A stretch of 64,000 bases of DNA from Fibrobacter sp. UWB16 (lineage in GTDB: Bacteria > Fibrobacterota > Fibrobacteria > Fibrobacterales > Fibrobacteraceae), in NCBI RefSeq assembly GCF_900215325.1, contig NZ_OCMS01000001.1, positions 930,001 through 994,000 of the forward strand. Direction: 5' to 3'. Positions 1 through 9,051 of the stretch are shown here, one piece after another. Under the pieces are notes generated by a model. The model did not search any database, had not been told where the DNA came from, and was given only the letters and a program-made list of their open reading frames with translations. How positions within the stretch are numbered: position 1 is the stretch's first letter; every line of letters starts with the position of its first letter. Made by a program: the position numbers and the translations under genes.

Positions 1-1792
1 ACCCGAAACACTCAGAGTCGTTCCCGGCAAAAACAATTACAGCAGCATCACGCTAAAGCGCGACCCGATTGAAACTCGCATCGACAGCATCATGGCAAAG
101 ATGACTCTCGACGACATGATAGCCCAAATGACGCAAGCCAAAGCTCCGGCCATAAAATGCGGCAACAGCATCTGCGGATCCGCACTCGAAGGCGGCGGTG
201 CATACACGGCAGACTTTTACGCAAACGCCTGGAAACAGAAAATCCCGGTCACCTACGGCAAGGACAACGTCCACGGCGTCGCCGACGTGAATAACGCAAC
301 AATCTTCCCGCATAACATCGGGCTCGGCGCCACGCGAGATTCCGCACTCGTTCGTAAAATCGGACAGGCCGTCGCCGAAGAAATGTGGGCAGCACACATC
401 GACTTGAACTTCGCCCCCGCCATCACTGTTCCGCAAGATGAACGCTGGGGCCGCGTGTACGAAGGCTTTGGCGAAACAACGGAACTCGCTGTTGACCTCG
501 GAGCCGCATTTGTACGCGGTCAGCAAGGCGACAACAATGACGCCGAATGGCGCATCATCACCACGCTCAAGCACTTCATTGGCGACGGCGCTACCGACAA
601 CGGTTACGACCGCGGGAACGCCACCATGACAGACAAAGTTCTCCGCCAAAAGTATTTGCCGCCTTACGAAGCAGGCATTGAACAAGGCGCACTCAGCGTC
701 ATGGCAAGTTTCAACCAAGTAAACGGCATCCACCAGCACGTAGACTCCGCAAAAATCACAGGCATCCTCAAGACAGAACTTGCTTTTGACGGTTACGTCA
801 TCGCCGACTGGGAAGGCATCGAAAGTTCGACAACGCCGGGCGCCGCAGGCGACTACTCGCCCGGACTCGTCACCGGAATTTCTTCGAAGGACGCCATCAA
901 GAACGCCATCAACGCAGGCCTCGACATGGCAATGGTTCCGCAATCCGCCGAAAGCTTTGTCAAGAGCATGAAGGAGCTCGTTGCATCAGGTGCGATTAGC
1001 GAAGAACGCGTCAAGGATGCTTGCCGCAGAATCTTGCGCGCCAAGATTCGCGCGGGCAGGATTGACAATCCAAGCGGCCCTGCCGCTTACGTTGGCGTCA
1101 CAAAGAACATCGGCAGCGCAGAGCACCGCCAACTCGCCCGCGAAGCTGTGCAAAAGAGCCTCGTCATTTTGAAAAACAAGAAAGTACTCCCGCTCAAGAC
1201 TACAGACAAGATTTTCGTCACCGGAACCCACGCCAACAACACCGGCTTACAATGCGGCGCATGGACACAAGGTTGGCAAGGCACCATGGAAAACGTCCCC
1301 GGCGCAACATCTATCCAGGCAGGCTTTGACGAAGTTGCAAATGGCGCACGCGTTGCCACCACCGAAGAAGCAAAGACAATCGTCTATGTAATCGGCGAAG
1401 TTCCGTATGCCGAATGGTTCGGCGACTACCGCGGCGATGACTTCAACAACAAAATCATCACCAAGAAAGCCAGAACCGATATGTCGTTCAATAGCACCGA
1501 CAGTGACATCGCACAAATTAAAGAATGGCAAAAAGCAGGCCACAAAGTCGCCGTCGTACTCATCACCGGCCGCCCACTCCCCATCACCTCGCTCATCAAC
1601 GCCGCCGACGCATTCGTCGTCGCATGGCTCCCCGGAAGCGAAGGTGCTGGCGTTGCGGATGTACTCTTTGGCAAAGTCAAGCCCACGGGCAAACTCCCGC
1701 ACACTTGGCCCAAAGACGCCAAGCAAATCCCGATCAACGTTGGCGATGGGAAAAAGGGACTCTACCCGTACGGATTCGGGTTGACTTACTAA
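1..1792 (+). CDS. Glycoside hydrolase family 3 beta-glucosidase, 5' end outside window
   Basis: Probably releases glucose from short beta-glucans or cello-oligosaccharides. The frame is open from base 2, so the true start lies upstream; an internal ATG at 92 is not the start because family-like sequence (RIDSIMAKMTLDDMIAQM) spans it. GH3 landmarks are the KDNVHG block, LKHFIGDG and the VIADWEG motif, whose Asp (bases 806-808) is the expected catalytic nucleophile. The second alpha/beta domain follows and the protein ends at the YPYGFGLTY block, with no C-terminal fibronectin domain. Its stop codon overlaps the end of the convergent regulator gene by four bases. The family call is firm; substrate is inferred. 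Confidence 0.93.
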   Translation, partial: PETLRVVPGKNNYSSITLKRDPIETRIDSIMAKMTLDDMIAQMTQAKAPAIKCGNSICGSALEGGGAYTADFYANAWKQKIPVTYGKDNVHGVADVNNATIFPHNIGLGATRDSALVRKIGQAVAEEMWAAHIDLNFAPAITVPQDERWGRVYEGFGETTELAVDLGAAFVRGQQGDNNDAEWRIITTLKHFIGDGATDNGYDRGNATMTDKVLRQKYLPPYEAGIEQGALSVMASFNQVNGIHQHVDSAKITGILKTELAFDGYVIADWEGIESSTTPGAAGDYSPGLVTGISSKDAIKNAINAGLDMAMVPQSAESFVKSMKELVASGAISEERVKDACRRILRAKIRAGRIDNPSGPAAYVGVTKNIGSAEHRQLAREAVQKSLVILKNKKVLPLKTTDKIFVTGTHANNTGLQCGAWTQGWQGTMENVPGATSIQAGFDEVANGARVATTEEAKTIVYVIGEVPYAEWFGDYRGDDFNNKIITKKARTDMSFNSTDSDIAQIKEWQKAGHKVAVVLITGRPLPITSLINAADAFVVAWLPGSEGAGVADVLFGKVKPTGKLPHTWPKDAKQIPINVGDGKKGLYPYGFGLTY

Positions 1793-2787
1793 GCGTCAAA
1801 ACCCGCCTCCAGCATGCACTTCTGCGCAAAGCAGTTGGCTTCGTCCTCTTTTTCGGGATAGTTGTGCGTGATTTCGATGTTCTGCAAGCAGATTCCCTTC
1901 TTGCCATGATAAAGCACATGCGCAAGCTCATGAAAGAATGTGAACCACATCGTTTCACGCTTTTTAAAGCGGTCATGCAACTGGATTAGCGGAACATCCT
2001 TGTACCAGCGATACATGCCGTGAATCGGCGAGCTCTTGAAATTCTGTACAAAAAGCACGCGAATACCTATTTTGCGGCATAACTCTTGCAAGCCAGTCAT
2101 GCAGTCGTCAACCACTTCCGCCTCAGGCGTCCAGTAGGTGATACGCTTTTCGCGCTTCGGCAACTTCTTGTTTGCAGCCGCAAACGCAATAATTTCAGGA
2201 AGCGCCGCCTTAAGCTTTTTACGAACCGCAGGCTGCCCCAGCTTTTCCATCGGATCCTGATCCGACAGAATCTCGCCACGGCGAATCCACGCCGAAGTCA
2301 CATACGGATCCTTGACCTCCGCAAGCGAAATACGGAACGCCACCTTCAGTTGCGCCTTTTTGTAATAACCATCCCATGCCTGCGGAGATGCCACCGCAAA
2401 GAACTTCAACAGAGGCATCAAAGATTTGCTTTCATCCTTTTTTTGTCGAACCCATTCGCGGACATCAAGTTCCACGGGGAAAGACTTTTTCCAAAGGGAC
2501 TGATCCATAAGCGAAGCCTTAATTTTCTCACGCGACAAAAATTCGTCGTAAGCCATCTGACTACGCAGCCAAAACCCAGCAGGTATTTCCGTAACCATTT
2601 CAAGAGAAATGGCCGATTCGGGCGTGATTCGGCAATTTCCCTGCAAAATGTCATTCACCGCCTTGGGCGTGTAGCCCATGCGTGCAGCCAAATCATTGGC
2701 ATCAAGGCCCATTTCTTCAATTTTTTCAGCAAGATGCCGCCCAGGCGGCGTCACTACAGCTAATTCATCACATCTATAAACCCGCAT
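1789..2787 (-). CDS. XRE-family regulator fused to ImmA/IrrE-type metallopeptidase
   Basis: 332 residues. An N-terminal HigA-like helix-turn-helix (about residues 15-75, including ANDLAARMGYTPKAVNDIL) is joined to a C-terminal ImmA/IrrE zinc peptidase domain with HELAH at residues 286-290 and a likely third ligand Glu near 316. In the family such proteins bind their own promoter and cleave a partner repressor or act as stand-alone stress regulators. A GAGG ribosome site precedes the ATG at 2787. No separate toxin gene is adjacent, so a classical HigBA pair is not supported; role as an autoregulated regulator-protease is inference. Confidence 0.85.
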   Translation of the reverse strand: MRVYRCDELAVVTPPGRHLAEKIEEMGLDANDLAARMGYTPKAVNDILQGNCRITPESAISLEMVTEIPAGFWLRSQMAYDEFLSREKIKASLMDQSLWKKSFPVELDVREWVRQKKDESKSLMPLLKFFAVASPQAWDGYYKKAQLKVAFRISLAEVKDPYVTSAWIRRGEILSDQDPMEKLGQPAVRKKLKAALPEIIAFAAANKKLPKREKRITYWTPEAEVVDDCMTGLQELCRKIGIRVLFVQNFKSSPIHGMYRWYKDVPLIQLHDRFKKRETMWFTFFHELAHVLYHGKKGICLQNIEITHNYPEKEDEANCFAQKCMLEAGFDA

Positions 2788-2798
2788 TTAATCCTCAT

Positions 2799-2844
2799 AA
2801 TTTTAATACACCTATAATATAATTCAAAATTTTAATATAAGCAA
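2799..2844 (-). promoter_or_regulatory. Promoter with direct repeats for the XRE/ImmA gene
   Basis: On the minus strand a TTGCTT box (2839-2844) and a TATATT box (2816-2821) are spaced by 17 nt. A 10-bp direct repeat AATTTTAATA (plus-strand sense) occurs at 2799-2808 and 2828-2837, flanking the -10 box, which fits an operator for the gene's own helix-turn-helix domain. Binding is inferred. Confidence 0.5.
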
Positions 2845-2888
2845 GTGGTGTAGTATTTTCATCAGAGCACCAACAAAAGTCCGCCCCC

Positions 2889-2916
2889 TTGACAGCGAAA
2901 TCGCGAGGAGTATAAA
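2889..2916 (+). promoter_or_regulatory. Sigma-70-like promoter for the DUF4062 gene
   Basis: A consensus TTGACA (2889-2894) is followed after 16 nt by TATAAA (2911-2916). The gene starts at 2970 behind a GGAAGGA ribosome site, giving a leader of roughly 45 nt. Confidence 0.6.
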
Positions 2917-2969
2917 TTTAGGGGCACCTATTTTTTGAAATAGTTAAAGGAGTAACAACGGAAGGATTT

Positions 2970-4259
2970 ATGAAATTTCAAATATTTATTTCAAGCGTAC
3001 AAAGGGAATTTGCCGAAGAACGCAAACAGCTATTCTCATACTTAACGAACGACCCAATTTTGTCGTTATTTTTCAAGCCATTCATCTTTGAAAATCATCC
3101 AGCAAGCAACAGCAAAACCCATGACATTTATCTTAAAGAAGTCGAGAAAAGCGATATATATCTAGGACTTTTGGGTAACGAATATGGCACGGCATCGAAA
3201 AACAGCATATCCCCCACAGAACAGGAATACAATCTTGCAAATAAGCTACATAAAACATGCCTTATATTCATCAAAAAAGACAATTCACAAAGACACCCCA
3301 AAGAGATAAAATTCATTCAAAAAGTTGAAAAGAACAACGTGAGGCGATCATTTACCGACTATGATGAATTGAAAAATGCTGTATATAAAGCCCTTGTTCT
3401 TTACATGGAAGAGAAAGAACTCATTCGAACAGGTCCTTTTGATCAAGCCAAAAATAACGAGGCTACCATAGACGATATTGACGAAGAGAAAGTTCGAAAT
3501 TTCATCCAGCTTTCAAAACAAAGACGTAATTTTAAACTAAGTTCCGACACCCCCGTTGAGAACTTCTTACGACATTTAGATATGATTGATGAAAAAGGCA
3601 AATTAGCCAACGCATCCATTCTCCTTTTCGGCAAAAAGCCTCAAAAATTCTTTATCACCTCAGAAGTAAAATGCGCCCAATTTTATGGGAACAAAGTTGA
3701 AAAACCAATTCCCTCATTACAAATCTACAAAGGCGATGTTTTTCAACTGATTGACCAAGCAACGAGTTTCGTACTGAGCCGCGTTGACAATTGGATAGGA
3801 ACAAGAGCACAAGGCCTAACCGCAGCAGTCCCCACACATCCAGAACTTCCTATGGAGGCCGTAAAAGAAGCCATGCAACGTTGTGGATACATAGAAAAGA
3901 CGGGAACCGGGACAGGAGACATTGTAAAGCAATGCCTACAATACGGTTTAAAAAAGCCTCTATTCCAAGATGACGACGACTTTAAGACCATCATCTGGAG
4001 AAAAGAGACACAAGAAATTTCCAGAAACGAATCCGAAAACTCACCAAAGGTTACAGAAAAGGTTACAGAAAAGGTTACAGAAAACCAAAGAAAAATTTTA
4101 TTGATAATTAAGCAAGATCCGTCAGTGTCTCAAGACGAAATTGCAGCTATCGTAGGAATCAGCCGCATTCATGTAAATAAGAATATGAAAAAAATGGAAC
4201 AAAAAGGAATCATTAAACGTGTAGGCCCCGACAAAGGCGGCCATTGGGAGGTAAAATGA
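2970..4259 (+). CDS. DUF4062 / AlbA-type ATP-binding regulator lacking its ATPase core
   Basis: 429 residues. The N-terminal DUF4062 domain (about 1-150: FISSVQREF, DIYLGLLGNEYG) is followed by the region that normally links to a GHKL-type ATPase (ASILLFGKKPQKFF, near 215-225), then a short GYIEKTGTGTGD block and a C-terminal winged helix (about 370-429). In the family the stretch between 'EAVKEA' and 'GYIEK' carries the ATP-binding core including an N-A-x-x-H-R-D-Y motif; here the two ends are joined directly in frame near base 3875. A 12-bp unit encoding VTEK is repeated three times at 4047-4082. Such genes usually sit in accessory regions and may act in defence or regulation; this copy is probably not an ATPase. 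Confidence 0.7.
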   Translation: MKFQIFISSVQREFAEERKQLFSYLTNDPILSLFFKPFIFENHPASNSKTHDIYLKEVEKSDIYLGLLGNEYGTASKNSISPTEQEYNLANKLHKTCLIFIKKDNSQRHPKEIKFIQKVEKNNVRRSFTDYDELKNAVYKALVLYMEEKELIRTGPFDQAKNNEATIDDIDEEKVRNFIQLSKQRRNFKLSSDTPVENFLRHLDMIDEKGKLANASILLFGKKPQKFFITSEVKCAQFYGNKVEKPIPSLQIYKGDVFQLIDQATSFVLSRVDNWIGTRAQGLTAAVPTHPELPMEAVKEAMQRCGYIEKTGTGTGDIVKQCLQYGLKKPLFQDDDDFKTIIWRKETQEISRNESENSPKVTEKVTEKVTENQRKILLIIKQDPSVSQDEIAAIVGISRIHVNKNMKKMEQKGIIKRVGPDKGGHWEVK

Positions 4260-4321
4260 GCACTACACTCCCAAAGAAATTATATATTACGCTTTGTAAA
4301 GAATTAGGGATGTGTAGAGCA

Positions 4322-5455
4322 ATGAAAATTCCTTTTAACCAGCCTCCCTTCGTGGGGCCTGAAATTGATTATGTACGGAAGGCCGTTGAAAGCGGCCGAA
4401 TCTGCGGCGATGGGCAATTCAACCAGAAATGCCACGCCTGGCTGGAACAAAAAACGGGCGTAGCCCGCGCATTGCTCACCACAAGTTGCACCCACGCTCT
4501 TGAGATGTCCGCACTTTTGTGCAACATCCAGCCCGGCGATGAAGTCATCATGCCATCGTTCACGTTCGTTTCGACCGCCGATGCTTTTGCCATGCGCGGT
4601 GCAAAATGCGTGTTTGTGGACATCCACCCCGACACCATGAACATTGACGAAAAGCTGATTGAAGAAGCCATCACAGAAAAGACTCGCGCCATCGTCCCAG
4701 TGCATTATGCAGGCGTCGGCTGCGAAATGGATACAATCAACGCCATCGCTAAAAAGCACAATTTATTCGTCATCGAAGATGCAGCGCAAGGCATGATGGC
4801 CACCTACAAAGGTCGTTCGCTTGGGGCGCTCGGAGATTTCGGTTGCTATAGTTTTCACGAGACAAAGAACTACAGCATGGGCGAAGGCGGAGCCATTCTC
4901 ATCACCGACAAAAAGTATTCCGACCACGCCGAAATCATCCGCGAAAAAGGCACAAACCGCGTGCAATTCCACCGCGGTGAAGTCGATAAGTACACATGGG
5001 TTGAACTCGGCTCGAGCTACTTGCCGAGCGAACTCAACGCAGCTTACCTCTACGCCGAACTCGAAAACGCTCAAAAAATTTTCGACAATCGCATGGCAAG
5101 CTGGAAGGCCTACCGAGAACGTTTACAACCTCTCGCCGATGCAGGCGATTTGCAGCTCCCGTACATTCCGGCAGAATGTTGCCACAACGCTCACATGTTC
5201 TACCTGAAGGTCGCCGATTTAAAAACGCGCACAGCCCTCATTGCGCATCTCGTCAAAAATGGAATTCTCGCAGTATTCCACTACGTGCCGCTCCACAACG
5301 CCCCCGCCGGTAAACGTTTCGGACGTTTCAATGGCGAAGACCGTTACACCACCCACGAAAGCGACCGTCTGTTACGACTCCCCATGTTCTACGGATTAAA
5401 GCCAGACGATCAGGAATTCGTGTGTGATAAAGTAAAGGAATTTTTCGGGAAGTAA
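4322..5455 (+). CDS. wecE: DegT/DnrJ/EryC1 aminotransferase, WecE/RffA-like
   Basis: PLP-dependent enzyme closely resembling dTDP-4-amino-4,6-dideoxygalactose transaminase, which makes the amino sugar for surface glycans. Visible family blocks are IPFNQPPFVGPEIDY, DEVIMPSFTFVSTADAF, VIEDAAQG and SFHETKNYSMGEGG, where Lys182 is the expected PLP lysine. I place the start at 4322 because family members begin at this MKIPFN position. An alternative ATG at 4256 overlaps the previous stop (ATGA) and has a better ribosome site (GGGAGG), adding 22 residues without family character. The gene heads a four-gene operon with the ATP-grasp gene 6 bp downstream. Confidence 0.88.
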   Translation: MKIPFNQPPFVGPEIDYVRKAVESGRICGDGQFNQKCHAWLEQKTGVARALLTTSCTHALEMSALLCNIQPGDEVIMPSFTFVSTADAFAMRGAKCVFVDIHPDTMNIDEKLIEEAITEKTRAIVPVHYAGVGCEMDTINAIAKKHNLFVIEDAAQGMMATYKGRSLGALGDFGCYSFHETKNYSMGEGGAILITDKKYSDHAEIIREKGTNRVQFHRGEVDKYTWVELGSSYLPSELNAAYLYAELENAQKIFDNRMASWKAYRERLQPLADAGDLQLPYIPAECCHNAHMFYLKVADLKTRTALIAHLVKNGILAVFHYVPLHNAPAGKRFGRFNGEDRYTTHESDRLLRLPMFYGLKPDDQEFVCDKVKEFFGK

Positions 5456-5461
5456 AAAGAA

Positions 5462-6682
5462 ATGGAGCAAAGCAATCCACAAAAGAAGCTCTTGTTATTA
5501 GGCGGCAGCCATGCTGAAATTCCGCTCATTCAAGCGGCACATGAACTCGGCTGGTACGTGATTACTACGGGTAACAATCGCGATGGGCTCGGACACCCTT
5601 ACGCCGACAAGACCGTTTTTGCAGACTTCAGCGACAAAAACGCTATGTTAGAACTAGCCAGCAATGAAGGCGTGCAAGCCGTTTGTTCCGGATGCAACGA
5701 TTTCGCTTTGCTTTCAACAGTGTACGTTTGCGAAAAAATGGGATTGCCAGGGCATGATTCCTATGCGACAAGCCTTGAGCTACATCATAAGGACAAATAT
5801 CGCGCACTTGCGACAAGACTAGGAATACCGACACCGCAGGCAATTACAATTAAAGTCGCCGAGAAGTGCTCTTCCGAGATGCGCGAAGATTTTGACGAGG
5901 CAATTGCACAGCTCACCTTTCCCATCATCGTCAAACCCGTTGATTTGACCGGTGGCAAAGGCATCCACCGTGCCGCCAACATCGAAGAAGCTCGCGCGGC
6001 CTACAAAGATGCCTGCAGCTGCACTCGGCAAGACCACATTGTAGTCGAAGAATTCGTACAAGGCACAAACCACGGATTCTCCGCCATGCTCGTGAAAGGC
6101 AAAGTCGCATTTGCATTTTCCGACAACGAACAGTATCACCTCAACAAGTACATGGTCTCGGGAGCAAACTCGCCAAGCACCACAAGTGCTGCGGGCCTCG
6201 CCAAGCTCCGTGACTACAGCGAACGCATCGCCCGCGAATTACACCTCGTCGATGGCATTTTGCATATCCAATACATCGAGCGTGCTGACGGCACGCCAGT
6301 CATCATTGAGATATGTCGCCGACCGCCAGGAGATCTGTACATCAAATTCGTCAAATACGCCACCGGAATCGACTACCCAAAATTCATTGTGATGGCAGAA
6401 ACTGGAATGGATATTTCGGGCATCGCCGATGTTCCCACGCAAGGATCCTGGCTCAGGCATTGCATTATGGCGGACCGTGAAGGAATAGTCCGCGACGTCA
6501 CCTTTGCTCCAGAAATTCAAAAGAATATCGTCGAAAAATTTCTGTGGTACAAGCCGGGCGAATCTATTTCAGACAAGCTCTTATACAAAGCAGGCATCGT
6601 ATTTTTCAAGTTCGACACCCTCGCCGAAATGCAAGACAAAACAGCAAGAATGACGGAACTTGCCAAAATCATAGTAGAATAA
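5462..6682 (+). CDS. ATP-grasp domain enzyme (carboxylate-amine ligase type)
   Basis: 406 residues with an N-terminal Rossmann-like preATP-grasp part (LLLLGGSHAEIPLIQAA), a nucleotide-binding middle (FPIIVKPVDLTGGKGIHR, about 155-172) and the catalytic EEFVQGTNHGFSAML block, ending in the metal-binding IIEICRRPPGD region. The family couples a carboxylate to an amine or other nucleophile with ATP. Its place between a sugar aminotransferase and a Gfo/Idh oxidoreductase suggests it decorates an amino sugar with an acyl or amino-acid group; that substrate is inference. Confidence 0.8.
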   Translation: MEQSNPQKKLLLLGGSHAEIPLIQAAHELGWYVITTGNNRDGLGHPYADKTVFADFSDKNAMLELASNEGVQAVCSGCNDFALLSTVYVCEKMGLPGHDSYATSLELHHKDKYRALATRLGIPTPQAITIKVAEKCSSEMREDFDEAIAQLTFPIIVKPVDLTGGKGIHRAANIEEARAAYKDACSCTRQDHIVVEEFVQGTNHGFSAMLVKGKVAFAFSDNEQYHLNKYMVSGANSPSTTSAAGLAKLRDYSERIARELHLVDGILHIQYIERADGTPVIIEICRRPPGDLYIKFVKYATGIDYPKFIVMAETGMDISGIADVPTQGSWLRHCIMADREGIVRDVTFAPEIQKNIVEKFLWYKPGESISDKLLYKAGIVFFKFDTLAEMQDKTARMTELAKIIVE

Positions 6683-6684
6683 AG

Positions 6685-6745
6685 GAGATTCCGGGTCAAG
6701 CCCGGAATGACAACTAAAAACGCCATGGCGGACCAGATCCGCCAT
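6685..6745. repeat. Two small palindromes in the operon gap
   Basis: At 6685-6713 lies a family B repeat (gagattcCCGG, short loop, CCCGGaatgaca) that recurs in this window. At 6725-6745 a separate perfect 8-bp stem ATGGCGGA / TCCGCCAT encloses a 5-nt loop. Both fill the 97-bp gap between two co-directional glycan genes and may modulate mRNA stability. Confidence 0.7.
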
Positions 6746-6779
6746 CTAATCGAAAAGAAATATCCTATATTCAAAAACG

Positions 6780-7919
6780 ATGAAAAAAGAACCTTACCAA
6801 ATTGCGTTTATCGGAGGCGGAATCAATTCAGCCATCGGCGAAGTCCACAAGGCGGCAAGCCAGATGGACGGCCATTTTGAACTCGTGGCCGGCGCATTCA
6901 GCACGCACGAAGAAACAAACCGCGAAACTGCCCACACCTGGGGTGTTTCCGAAGAACGCACGTACGCGAAATATCAAGATTTATTGCAAGCCGAAAAAGG
7001 CAAACTCGATGCAGTCGTAGTACTCGCACCGACAGACTACCACAAAGACATCGTCATCGACGCGCTCAAAGCAGGTTACCCCGTCATTTGTGAAAAGTCG
7101 CTCGCCACAAGCGTTGCCGAAGGCGAAGCCATTGCAAAAGTTGTTGCCGAAACAAAAGGATTTTTCTGCACCACGTACAACTACACCGGATACCCGATGA
7201 TTCGCGAACTCAAGCAGTTCATCGCCGATGGTAAGCTCGGAAAAATTCAGCAAGTGCAAGTTGAAATGCCGCAAGAAGGCTTTATGCGCCTAGGCGCAAA
7301 CAACGAACCGCCCAAGCCGCAAAGTTGGCGACTCAAGGACACCGTGATTCCGAAGATTTCACTCGACCTCGGCAGCCACCTGCACAACATGATTTACTTT
7401 TTGACAGGCGAACGCCCCGAACACATCGTCGCCGACCAGACAACCTTCGGACTCTTCCCGCAAATCGTTGATAACGTGGGCGCACTCGTGCAATACACGA
7501 ACAACGTTCGCGCACAAATCTGGTTCAGCAAGACTGCACTCGGCAACCGCAATGGGCTGCGCATCCGCGTTTACGGCAGCGAAGGCAGCGCCGAATGGTT
7601 CCAGCTAGAACCCGAAACGCTCAAGACGTGCGACCTGCGCGGCAACGTTAGCCTCCGCGACCGCACCGGCGACGTCAAAATTGCCAACCAGCAGCGTTAC
7701 AATCGCTTCAAAGCAGGCCACCCCGCCGGATTCATCGAAGCTTTCGCGAACTACTATAAAGACATCGCCGATTGCCTCAACCAGTATTTTGCCACCGGCA
7801 GCTTCAAAAGCCAGTACGTATGCGGCATCCGCACATCGCTCGAAGGCCTCGCCATGATGCAAGCCGCCGCCAAGTCCGCCCAAAGCAACAAGTGGGAATC
7901 CGTTCAGCAAAGGTTCTAG
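6780..7919 (+). CDS. Gfo/Idh/MocA-family NAD(P)-dependent oxidoreductase
   Basis: 379 residues with an N-terminal Rossmann fold (IAFIGGGINSAIGEVHK) and the family Lys in VICEKSLATS, where the usual EKP motif reads EKS. The C-terminal beta-sheet domain has ISLDLGSHLHNMIYFL, equivalent to the family's D-x-G-x-H-x-x-D region. These enzymes oxidise or reduce sugars and inositols; within this operon a 3-oxidation or epimerisation step on a nucleotide sugar or glycan precursor is the best guess. The next gene starts on the base after its stop. Confidence 0.85.
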   Translation: MKKEPYQIAFIGGGINSAIGEVHKAASQMDGHFELVAGAFSTHEETNRETAHTWGVSEERTYAKYQDLLQAEKGKLDAVVVLAPTDYHKDIVIDALKAGYPVICEKSLATSVAEGEAIAKVVAETKGFFCTTYNYTGYPMIRELKQFIADGKLGKIQQVQVEMPQEGFMRLGANNEPPKPQSWRLKDTVIPKISLDLGSHLHNMIYFLTGERPEHIVADQTTFGLFPQIVDNVGALVQYTNNVRAQIWFSKTALGNRNGLRIRVYGSEGSAEWFQLEPETLKTCDLRGNVSLRDRTGDVKIANQQRYNRFKAGHPAGFIEAFANYYKDIADCLNQYFATGSFKSQYVCGIRTSLEGLAMMQAAAKSAQSNKWESVQQRF

Positions 7920-8840
7920 ATGAAACTCTCTTTTGTAATTCCCTGTTACCGTAGCGAAAACACAATCTCGGCAGTCGTCCAAGAAATCCGCGAAACAATC
8001 GCCACACGCCCAAGCACCGAATACGAAATCGTACTCGTCAACGATTGCAGCCCCGACAACGTATGGCAAGTCATCAAGAAGCTTGCCGCCGAAGACACGC
8101 ATATCAAGGGAATCTGCCTCGCCAAAAATTTCGGTCAGCACAGCGCGCTCATGGCTGGTTACGGACAAGCTACTGGCGATTACATCATCAGCCTCGATGA
8201 CGACGGACAAACGCCCGCCAGCGAAAGCTTCAAGCTCGTCGACAAAATCGAAGAAGGTTATGATGTTGTTTACGGCTATTACAGGCACTCCGCGCAGCAC
8301 CTGTTCCGCCGCTTTGGTAGCTGGGTCAACAAGAAAATGGCAGAAGCCATCATCGGCCAACCCAAGACGCTCCACACCACGAGTTTCTTTATCATGCGCA
8401 AATTCATCGCCGATGAAATCGTGCGCTATCCCCACCCCTTCGCCTACATCAGTGGCCTCGTTTTCCGCGCCACCAAGAGCCTCGGCAACGTAGAAGTCGA
8501 ACACCGCCACCGCATAGAAGGCGAATCCGGCTACACCCTCACAGGCCTCATTCGACTCTGGATTAACGGCTTTACCGCATTCTCCGTGAAGCCCCTCCGC
8601 GCCGCCACCTTCATCGGCATCCTCTGCGCCCTCGTAGGCTTCGGGGCCGGCCTCTTTGTCATTTACAAAAAACTCATGTTCCCCGAAGTCCCCGTTGGCT
8701 ACACCAGCATGCTCGCCACCATACTCTTTACCGGCGGCATGATCATGCTTTTGCTCGGGCTCATCGGCGAATACATCGGCCGCATCTACATCAGCATCAA
8801 CCAGTCACCGCAATACGTTGTGCGCGAACAGACGTTTTAG
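7920..8840 (+). CDS. Membrane-anchored GT2 glycosyltransferase (GtrB/ArnC/DPM1 type)
   Basis: 306 residues. The N-terminal GT-A domain shows FVIPCYRSENTI, VNDCSPDN and LDDDGQTP (nucleotide-sugar/metal site). Two strongly hydrophobic segments at the C-terminal end (about 220-245 and 258-285) fit the polyprenyl-phosphate glycosyltransferase architecture. It likely transfers a sugar to undecaprenyl phosphate for later transfer outside the membrane. It is directly coupled to the oxidoreductase gene. Its 3' end overlaps the convergent small gene ending at 8797 by 44 bp. Confidence 0.86.
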   Translation: MKLSFVIPCYRSENTISAVVQEIRETIATRPSTEYEIVLVNDCSPDNVWQVIKKLAAEDTHIKGICLAKNFGQHSALMAGYGQATGDYIISLDDDGQTPASESFKLVDKIEEGYDVVYGYYRHSAQHLFRRFGSWVNKKMAEAIIGQPKTLHTTSFFIMRKFIADEIVRYPHPFAYISGLVFRATKSLGNVEVEHRHRIEGESGYTLTGLIRLWINGFTAFSVKPLRAATFIGILCALVGFGAGLFVIYKKLMFPEVPVGYTSMLATILFTGGMIMLLLGLIGEYIGRIYISINQSPQYVVREQTF

Positions 8841-9051
8841 ATAGTTCCTGACGGTATAGTTCCTCTATAAATGCGGGGCCATCCCACCAAAGCTTGCTAC
8901 TTTCATTATAGAGCATTTGTCCCGTATGCGAGCGTAAAAAGCGAGGCAAAACATCGGATGCATCACAACCATCCTCTTTTGCTATGCTTTCAACAACCAT
9001 CGTAGTAAGCAAGTCAATGGCTGCATTAATGCGATCAGTCATTACATCCAT
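8797..9051 (-). CDS. Small third gene of DUF3990 cassette 1
   Basis: 84 residues, no recognised catalytic motif. It overlaps the end of the DUF3990-type gene by 10 bp and matches in place, size and pattern the 77-residue gene at 26600-26833: a short helical N-terminus, then a block (SDVLPRFLRSHTGQMLYNES) comparable to AALSLIYNSKTFELLQNPTT in the other copy. It resembles DUF3791-type proteins weakly. A partner or antitoxin role is inferred only from the conserved cassette order. Its 3' end lies inside the convergent GT2 coding region. Confidence 0.6.
   Translation of the reverse strand: MDVMTDRINAAIDLLTTMVVESIAKEDGCDASDVLPRFLRSHTGQMLYNESSKLWWDGPAFIEELYRQELSKTSVRAQRIAVTG

Noticed and set aside
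1789..2787. HigBA toxin-antitoxin pair
   Set aside because: The HigA-like part is fused to a peptidase domain and no HigB toxin gene adjoins it.
4256..4321. Upstream start for the aminotransferase with strong GGGAGG site
   Set aside because: Kept only as alternative: the 22 added residues have no family counterpart, although the ribosome site is better than at 4322.
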